Shown piece after piece: positions 56,710 through 64,000 of a stretch of DNA of 64,000 nt. Origin of the DNA: Berberis thunbergii (lineage: Eukaryota; Streptophyta; Magnoliopsida; Ranunculales; Berberidaceae); assembly GCA_003290165.1 (NCBI GenBank), contig QNQO01009191.1, positions 1-64,000 of the forward strand, given 5' to 3'. Both the position numbers and the translations under genes were made by a program. Position 1 is the first letter of the stretch; each line of letters begins with the position of its first letter. The notes beneath the pieces were generated by a model, which had not been told where the DNA came from, did not search any database, and was given only the letters and a program-made list of their open reading frames with translations.

Positions 56710-57340
56710 AATTCTAAATTTGTTTGATCTTTATGTGCCTCTTTGTATCTGCTTAAGAAACACCTGAAAGAATGGTTGTATGTCGTGTGCCTTTTTAATT
56801 TTTATAATATGTCCCTAGGGAGAAGTTTCTCATGTTCTACAATTGTATTGTTCACATCATGAGTAAACTCACCATAACAAGTGCGAACAGAATAAACATT
56901 AGTTATAGGATTGAATTTCTTGAACATCCCTTTTAGGTGAAAAGTAGCTGGAGAGAATAAGGATTAGATGAGCATCTCAAGTCATATGATTCAAAAGCTG
57001 GCTATTATCTCTTACCTGTATTTTTCAAAAAATGTGCTTCCCTTTCACTGACAAGTGGCATTGGACATCTCAATGGAGTCTATGTTAGAATCAAGGATCG
57101 GGAACTGAGGTGAAACCTTTCATGAAGCGAAGACGTAAACCTCATTTGTTTGCTAGAATTCAGAGAATAAAATGCTAAAAATATAATTAAAATTTATTTT
57201 TTTCACAAGTGAAATAAGCAAAATAAGAGTATTAACTTGAGGTGTGGCTTGTGCAGGATTAAAATTTATCTTACAGCTGATTGGAAGGGTGTTGTGTTTG
57301 ATGTGCCAGCTGAAGAGCTTGATGCATTTCTTGCAGGTAT
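56710..57340 (+). other. Two possible exons, family not identified
   Basis: Near 57055-57110 a frame reads SGIGHLNGVYVRIKDRELR. At 57257-57336, after a gtgcag acceptor, it reads RIKIYLTADWKGVVFDVPAE and ELDAFLA before a gtatac donor. Both have exon-like edges. I do not recognise the parent gene or genes. Confidence 0.35.
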
Positions 57341-57368
57341 ACTCATGCTGTATTTACATTATGGTTGG

Positions 57369-57760
57369 TTAGCAGGTCTGTTAGCAATTCTGCAAGTGGT
57401 TAGCAAGTCTGTTAGCAAGATTGGAAATCTGGGGGGTTATCTGTTAGCAAGTTAGCAAGTCTGGATGGTTACACAAAACTGTTGTGGCATTGTTGCTATA
57501 TCAATGCAATGCTGTCTTGTGCTTTATGGAGAATTATAAAGGCATTAGGAACTTTTAGGAACTGATATAAGTAGGGGAGTCTGTAACAGAAAGCATTGAT
57601 TCATTTTTGTAAACACATTGTACAAGTGTAGGAGATTGGCAATCTCGAATTGTGCCTAATACATTCTAGTCTTTCAGACCATTGTAACCTTTACATTCCA
57701 ATCAAATAAATCTTTCCTTCTTGTGAATTCTTTGTCTTCCCTTTCTGTGATTCTCTTGAT
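57369..57760 (+). repeat. Possible solo LTR
   Basis: The segment starts TGTTAGCAATTCTG and includes repeated 'gttagcaagtctg' units. It has a TATA-like gatataagtagggg and an aataaa signal near 57703, the layout of a copia LTR. No second copy or target duplication was found, so edges and class are uncertain. Confidence 0.3.
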
Positions 57761-57929
57761 AATGCTTGATTAATGTTGAAACTGCAATATCATCTTCCAG
57801 TATTCTCTGTGATTGCATTATCAGTTTGAAATTGGATTGTTCCAATTCTGCAGCAGCAGCAAAAATTTTATTTTTATTTTTTTTGTATTATATTATTTTC
57901 GCAACAAACCAGATTTATTTTTTTGGCAT

Positions 57930-58400
57930 GGCTGCAAACCGTGGTATTTCTTCATCAATTGGCACGGCTTAAAACCGTGGCCATGACTTGACACGGCTAA
58001 AAACCGTTGTTATGACGTTTGCCACTGCTTATTTCTCACTGTTTAGCCACGGCTTAAAACCGTGGCCAGGGTTAGTCACGGCTTAAAACCGTTGCTACTT
58101 TGTTAGCCACGGTTTAAAACCGTTGGTATTATCCATACCTTATCACGGCTTAAAACAGTGGCTACTGTGGCCACGGCTAAAAACCGTTGTTATTGTTCTT
58201 GCAACGGTTTAAAACCGTGGCTAAATGCTGAAAATCACCACATCTCCTCAAACATAAAACCATTGCTAAAATGTTTAGCAACGGTTTATAGCCATTAAAA
58301 GGAATTTCACGACGCTTCTGTAGCCCACGGCTCTTAGCCGTGACAATGGGTTACCCCCACAGTTTAAAACCGTTGCTAATGGGGACTTTTTTCTGTAGTG
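57930..58400 (+). repeat. CACTA 3 right subterminal repeats and terminal repeat
   Basis: More than ten units of gccacggcttaaaaccgtgg type, in both arm versions, end at CTTTTTTCTGTAGTG. The sequence just inside the terminus (CCCCATTAGCAACGG in reverse) matches the left end of CACTA 2. Confidence 0.9.
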
Positions 58401-60247
58401 TATGTGGAAACGGATGCTAGCTCTCATGGTGTTGGTGTTGTCCTCTCACAGAAGGGTCACCCTATTGCTTTTTTTAGCAAAGCTTTGGGTCCCAAGAACC
58501 TTGCTCTATCTACGTATGAAAAGGAACTCATGGCAATTGTCCTTGCAATCAAGAAATGGAGAAGCTATCTCTTGGAGGCCAAATTCTTCATCCAGACAGA
58601 CCATCAAAGCATCAAGCATTTTTTGGATTAGAAAATCACTACCATTACCCAACAAAAGTGGCTCTCTAAGCTCTTGGGATACGACCACACTATCAGCTAT
58701 AAGAAGGGGAGTGAGAACCTAGTGGCCGATGCCCTTTCAAGAACTCCCTCAGTCTCAAATCACTGCCTGGCCATATCCACTGTCAGTCCTCAATGGCTCC
58801 AGGATGTGCTCTTAAGCTATGTCAATGACACTCTAGCTCAGGAACTGTTACCCAAGCTGCTCATCCAGGCTGATGCAGTTCCACCATATTCCTTACACCA
58901 AGTATTGTTGAAGCATAAAAACTGTTTCTACATAGGCTCACAAAGGGAACTTATGCTCCAGCTTATTAAGTCACTACATGCCTCAACAGTGGGTGGTCAC
59001 TCTGGAATTACTGCAACCTGGAAGAGGCTTCGAAATCTGTTTTTTTGGCTTGGAATGAGGAATCAGGTTTTACAATTCATCTTAGCTTGTGACACATGTC
59101 AGCGAAACAAAAGTGATCAGTCCGGGTATGGGGGTCTCCTTCAACCTTTACAGGTTCCAGACCACGCATGGCAACATATAAGCATGGATTTCATCGAAGG
59201 CTTACCTCTATCTCAAGGGAAATCTGTCATTTTGGTGGTAGTAGACAGACTGACTAAGTTTAGTCATTTCATCTCCCTTACCCATCCATACACTGCCACT
59301 GGGGTTGCCGATTTGTTCCTCACCAACATATTCAGACTTCATGGTTTCCCTCACTCCATCATATCTGACAGAGACAACATTTTCATTAGCTCCTTTTGGA
59401 AGCACCTTTTCGCGGCATTGGGCACTTCCTTATCACTTAGTACAACATACCATCCTCAAACAGATGGTCAAACAGAAAGAACAAACCAGTGCCTAGAGAC
59501 CTACCTTCGATGCATGACTGGACACTCCTCTTCTAAATGGTCCAGGTGGTTATACTTGGCTGAATTCTGGTTTAACACCAACTACCATTTCAACTTACAG
59601 ACATCCCCTTTCAAGGCCCTATATGGTTACTCTCCGCTTCTCTTAGCGCTGCCTCCAATCGAATCAATTGCCATTCCAGAGCTTAAGCAATACTTGAGAC
59701 AGCGAGAGGACATGGTCAATATTCTCAAGAAGAGATTGCGTAAGGCCCAAGAGAGGATGAAGCAATATGTTGATAGACACAGGAAGGAACATACATTTTC
59801 TGTTGGCAATTGGGTTTATCTAAAACTTCAGCCGTATCGACAAATTTGAGTCCAACTCCGCAGGAACAGGATGCTCTCAGCTAAGTATTATGGCCCCTTT
59901 CAAGTTACTGCTACCATTGGCAAGGTGGCTTATCGATTGGCACTACCTGAAGGATCCAGGATACATCCTGTTTTTTACGCTTCTCAGCTCAAACTGAAAT
60001 TGGGAACCTCCACCACGCCATCCCCAACCTTGCCATTGGTTGATCAACATGGAGACTTCATCGCCATTCCAGTTGCTTTCCTCGACCGATGCATGGTTCC
60101 AAGGAACAACCAGGCTGTTACACAGTGGTTGATTCACTGGTTCAATGGTACCCCAGCCGATGCTACTTGGGAGGACGCCTCAACCATTTCCACCAAATTT
60201 CCATCGTTCGATCCTTGAGGTCAAGGATCATTTGGAGCAGTGGGTAT
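58401..60247 (+). pseudogene. Ty3/gypsy RNase H, integrase and chromodomain-like tail; 5' truncated
   Basis: The frame begins inside RNase H: YVETDASSHGVGVVLSQKGH, with ELMAIVLAIKKWRSYL and IQTDHQSIKHFLD. A TAG stop at 58629 precedes WLSKLLGYDHTISYKKGSEN and ADALSR. Integrase follows in an open frame to 59849: the zinc-binding region (HASTVGGHSGITATWKRL, CDTCQRNK), core ([46 protein letters not shown]). After a stop at 59847 come YYGPFQVTATIGKVAYRLAL and the chromo-like WLIHWFNGTPADATWED. Gag, protease and RT are missing: the sequence starts exactly at the CACTA 3 end. Confidence 0.93.
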
Positions 60248-60660
60248 TGTCATGAATTGGGAGATTCATAAGTGGCGGGAAATTCAAATTGGTTGAGAAG
60301 GGTAGAATTGTATGGCGGGAAATTCAAATTGTAATTGAGAAGGTAGAATTGTAATCTTTTTATAAAAGTTGGTTACAAATACTGTAGAAGCCACCTGTCT
60401 GCTTATTAGTGGCTCTTAAAGCATTTTCTGTTATTTTGTAAGAAGGGGAAGAACAATCCTCTATAAGAAGGGGAAGAACAGAGAAACAGGAAGGAAGTTG
60501 AGATAATTGTAATTGAGGCTCGATTGTTTCTAATTGAGAGGAGCGTAGCTCCAGTTCTTCTTCTATCTTCAATTTAGCTTGTCTATTTCTTGAAAATTTA
60601 GCTTGTTTTCTGTCAATTTAGCTTGCTAGAATTCTGATCCTTCGACCTCTTCCTTCCACC
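60248..60660 (+). repeat. 3' LTR of the plus-strand gypsy element
   Basis: It begins TGTCATGAATTGGGAGATTC after a purine-rich stretch (gagcagtgggta). It contains duplicated units ggcgggaaattcaaatt (60274 and 60315) and ggggaagaaca (60446 and 60470), and a TATA-like ttataaaag. The right edge is approximate, as there is no second copy to compare. Confidence 0.65.
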
Positions 60661-60992
60661 CGTGCGTGCCTTTTTTTATTATTATTCGAGCTGTTTTTAT
60701 TCTGATTTGCTTTTCTGAGCTGTTTTGGCGGCCCCTCTGCCTCTAGATTCGTCTCGGCTGACTCTTTTTTTTTATGTTGATCTATTACTTTTCGATGGAA
60801 GCCATATGTTTAGGGATCTCTTTGCAATATGTAGTGCTGGACGTTGGTGGGGGTTCAGTTCAAAGCTGGGTTGGGTGGTTTTTTGAGAAGAAGAAGAAGA
60901 GATATTGGGGAGAAAAGAGATTAGGGGGAAGAAATCTATGTTTAAGGGGATTTATTCTCTTGATCCGATAAAATATAATAAATAAAATTCAT

Positions 60993-61038
<46 letters not shown>

Positions 61039-62066
61039 ATTGCATTTACTGAATGCTTAATGGGTTGTTTCCTTTCTTATTTTGAAGGTTCATCAGATTC
61101 TGAGATTTACTAAGAAATTACAGCATGAAGATAGAAAACAAGCAAACCAAAGAAGGGTAATGCTTGTCAGTTTGTGGCTACAATATTTCGTAATGGTTGA
61201 TTGAGTAGTGTTGAGTGTAGTTTTGTTAAGTTGCGGAGTCAATTGTTCGTGGTTAACTCACCAATCCATTATTTGATTTTGTGAACAATTGTGAAAATGA
61301 AAATCCTATAAACATGAAAATCACATGTTTTGGAGGAATATTAAATTAGTTTAAATTTAGGTGATCTCTTGTGGATTTCTATGGCATAGAATTCCTTGCA
61401 ATCAAACACACCCTTAGTGGCATCTTAAGTTTAAGAAGTAACTATAACTTCAATACATTAGGCATGCATAGTTTAGTATGTTGTATTGGGATTTCAACTA
61501 AAGTATAATATGTTAAATTGTGTAGTTCTACCATCAACAACTTTTAGCCAAATCTCCATAGTGTATTTCACGTAAGACGATCCCATATGTTTGAGACTTA
61601 CATGTGTACAGTCAAGATGTGGTGATAGAACAACACAAGAGGCATATAAACCATCTCAAATTGCAAGTGTGACCTTATAATATACCATTAGGGCATGGAA
61701 AAGAAAGAAGTCCATGAATCATATTTCATTTTTCCCTATTAGACAAAAGAATTACCCAACCCACTTGTTATCGTTCAATAAACTATCTGGAGAAAATGAT
61801 TTTTTAAAGGCTAACAAATTATCCATGTTGTTGCAATTGAATCACATATAATAATATTTTTCTTCCAATTTTCTAAACAATAACAAACAAATTTTGAATT
61901 AGAATTTTAGAACCAAAATGGTCCTAAATATAGGGCAAATTTCAGTGACACCACATTCTTCAAGTTGGTGTATTCTCAGACTATAAGCCTTCTATTTCTA
62001 ATATTTTACATTAATCTATAGTCAAAATAGTATTAGTAAACAATCAAAGGTTTCAAATGCTAAAGA
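60661..62066 (+). other. No gene recognised; GTT microsatellite
   Basis: A perfect (GTT)n run covers about 60994-61038. After an acceptor-like position near 61087 the frame reads VHQILRFTKKLQHEDRKQAN, possibly an exon but not identified. The remainder is AT-rich without signal. Confidence 0.5.
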
Positions 62067-64000
62067 TTTTTTTTTTGATAAAGCCGTAAGTATAATATAA
62101 TTTATCTAAGTCAGATTACAAACTAGTCGGCCAGCAATTGCTGCCAAGTTATGAGCCTTTATATTGAGGTCTCTACAAACATACTTACATTTCCATGAGG
62201 ATAGCATAAAAAATAGACGTCTAATATTACAGATGAGCAGATGCCAAACTCATTTCATAGCAAAAGTAGGGTGAGAATCATCATCATGGAGAACATCAAT
62301 CATATTCGTAGAATCACCAAAAAGGAACCGGTCTTCCACCTTTGTGACTGAATCAAAAGCAACACCTTCTTTCTCGTGTAGCACTCCACCATAATGATGC
62401 CCAAAACATTTCCCATGATCGAGCTAGCAATAATAGCAAGCATATGTCCGTGTAGATCCATTGCTCTAACATTTATAGTTCCATGTTTGGTGTGATAAAA
62501 AAAAACAAGCGTCAAAACTAAGATTGTGTTCGGGTTCAAGACAAGGTGAATAGGTTTCAACTGATTAGATCGAAGATTAAGTCTATGGTGACGAGCTCAA
62601 TGGATTTGTGCCTGGATCATTGTAAAGCGGTCTGGCTCTATTTTAGAAAAGGGGTCGAGCATGATGTCAAAGTGAGAGGTTGAGGTGCAAGAAGCAGTCT
62701 GAATGTTTTTTTTTGTTGTGCTAAGAATATGAAAGACCGAGGTGATACCTAGAGGTGTCTATCCTGAGAGGGTGGTGAATCAGTGATTGTGTCTGGCTAA
62801 CCAGGTATGGTGAAAGGAGGAGATAAATGATTGGGTGCAGACTTTGGCTTTGTTGAAAACAATCTTGTTGCAGATTTGCTAGATGGTAAGTAGGACAACC
62901 GTAAACTGGGAAAGCATTTTGTCTGTTGCCTTAGGATGAGCCTTGGCTGTATCCCACATGAACTTCGAAACCGATTGAGGATTGAAATTTGTATTGCGCC
63001 AATCAATGGGGAAAAGTGAGAGCTGCCAAAATCTGTTGATGATCAAACAAAGGAAGAAGAGTGCATGACATTCTCTGTATGATTGTGGCAAAAAATGCAA
63101 CAATCATCGATAGGTGTGTGAAGCCTTACCAGGTTGGTCATGATAGGAAGAATGTTTTGGCTGATTTTCCTGATAAGAAAGAGGGCGTTTGGTGGGGCTT
63201 TGATCTTCCTTAAAGGTCTAAGCTACTTAGACCCCAAAGGGGGGGGGGGGGAGATCGAAGTGGAACTCTCGGATTGTTCCAAGGTGAATGTTTTGGTGGC
63301 ATTTTTGACAGAGAAATAGCCTTTCTTGTCAGATAACCAGATAAGTTTGTCAGAGCTATTCATAGGCCCGAGTAAGATGTCCTGAATATCTTTAGCCATT
63401 GGGGTGGGGAAAAGGGAGTTGACTAAATTTGCGTTCCAGCTAATGGTATGATCTTGAAAAGAAATCCACATATCATGGATGGTCTTAGGTAAGCGAAAAT
63501 CCAGGGGATTGGAAATACAGTCTACAAGCACCAAACCTAGTTTTACCCAACAGTTTCTCCGAACATCAATTTGATCACCAGAAAGAACTTGCCAAATTAG
63601 ATGACGCTTCATTTTGGCAAGAACAATGAGATTACCACGCCCAGCAAGGGAGGCTAGGGAAGGGGGTTTAGATATCTGAAAGACACTCTTAGAGTTGAAG
63701 TAAAAAGTCTTGAGTTGACGGGTTGGAAAGTTATGTGGGGAGAAGACAACATTCCACATGTTTTTTTTTCATTAAGCAATATTCTCGTTCCTGTTGGAAG
63801 GAATGTTGAGTCTCCCTAGATGTTGGGGTGGGGAAATCCATTCCAAGTACACATATGTTTGTCCTTGCTATCTGCGACCCCATTCCACCAGAAATTCATT
63901 GCAAGTTGATCAATTTTGTTGGATATGACACCAGGAAGGAGGAAAATTTGCATAATATAAATCGGGACCGAATTAAGAACAACTTTAATCATCATCGTTC
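62067..64000 (-). mobile_element. LINE (non-LTR retrotransposon) 3' part, cut by window edge
   Basis: On the minus strand it ends with a poly(A) run (62067-62076 on the plus strand as T10). From 64000 downward the frames give MIKVVLNSVPIYIMQIFLLP and QLAMNFWWNG, the post-RT thumb of plant LINEs. Next, 63759-63223 holds WNANLVNSLFPTPMAKDIQD and SSDKLIWLSDKKGYFSVKNA. A zf-RVT-like CIFCHNHTENVMH follows near 63070-63110. A decayed RNase H end near 62100-62330 reads FLFGDSTNMIDVLHDD and YVCRDLNIKAHNLAAIA. Several stops break it. The endonuclease and RT core are outside the window. Confidence 0.9.

Larger units (their letters stand above)
45912..58400 (+). mobile_element. CACTA (En/Spm) element 3, non-autonomous, carrying many host gene fragments
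   Basis: The left end is CACTATACCAAAAGGCC (one change from CACTACACC). The right end in reverse is CACTACAGAAAAAAGTCCCC. Both ends carry the same subterminal motif as CACTA 2, and the left leader matches CACTA 2 in inverse orientation, so these are one family. No transposase was seen. Cargo: serine carboxypeptidase-like, possible IQD, XRN, UPL, eIF5A and VAL/HSI2 exons in sense, one ERD6-like exon in antisense, and unidentified exons. No target duplication: ACA precedes it and TAT follows. The left and right neighbours are different gypsy elements, so a rearrangement or two different insertions are possible. Confidence 0.85.

Noticed and set aside
45909..58403. Target-site duplication for CACTA 3
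   Set aside because: ACA and TAT do not match. A TAT occurs eight bases before the left end, but accepting it would need extra bases between duplication and terminus.
60994..61038. GTT run as a coding repeat
   Set aside because: It is a simple microsatellite with no open frame that continues on both sides.
1..64000. tRNA or rRNA genes
   Set aside because: No cloverleaf-like or rRNA-like segment was seen. tRNA-related sequences at 1494, 19033 and 38333 are retrotransposon primer sites only.

Overview
The window is eukaryotic nuclear DNA from a flowering plant, most likely a eudicot. Split genes with GT/AG introns, plant-specific families (alliinase/TAR, WNK, VAL/HSI2, AINTEGUMENTA-like, PDR-type ABCG) and plant transposon lineages (Tat/Athila, chromovirus, CACTA, TRIM) all point there. 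I cannot name the species. I found no rRNA, tRNA or CRISPR features.

Layout. 1-3287: reverse-strand Tat/Athila-type element, with gag remnant at the window edge, tRNA-Asp-type primer site and LTR. 3317-7672: decayed Ty1/copia element; its likely 3' tail and LTR lie at 22043-23057, separated by a nested block. That block holds a PF04195-like gag element (7673-9876 and 16651-17025), CACTA element 1 inside it (9880-16647, TSD CCT), and a plus-strand Tat/Athila-type element (17026-22042). 23596-26524: the one apparently intact gene, a five-exon TAR/alliinase-family aminotransferase of 464 aa. 26778-35597: CACTA element 2 (GTG on both sides), inserted between this gene and a broken sister copy at 36556-37326. 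37346-37491: small foldback MITE. About 37510-40167: reverse Tat-type LTR, split by a complete TRIM (38077-39306, TSD ATTTC), itself split by a hAT-type element (38483-39124, TSD GCTTCATG). 41370-45905: reverse Ty3/gypsy chromovirus remnant. 45912-58400: CACTA element 3. 58401-60660: plus-strand gypsy remnant and LTR. 62067-64000: reverse LINE with poly(A) end.

Main result. All three CACTA elements are non-autonomous and carry exon fragments of many host genes, often with their introns. Element 1: WNK kinase, type II H+-pyrophosphatase, oxidosqualene cyclase. Element 2: AINTEGUMENTA-like, AKR2, PDR transporter, P5CS, and unidentified exons. Element 3: serine carboxypeptidase-like, XRN, UPL-type ubiquitin ligase, eIF5A, VAL/HSI2, ERD6-like sugar transporter, and unidentified exons. 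Elements 2 and 3 belong to one family: they share terminal repeats and a near-identical internal leader of about 85 bp, but lie in opposite orientations. Relative to that leader, every recognisable captured exon except the ERD6-like one lies in sense. This arrangement could give chimeric transcripts.
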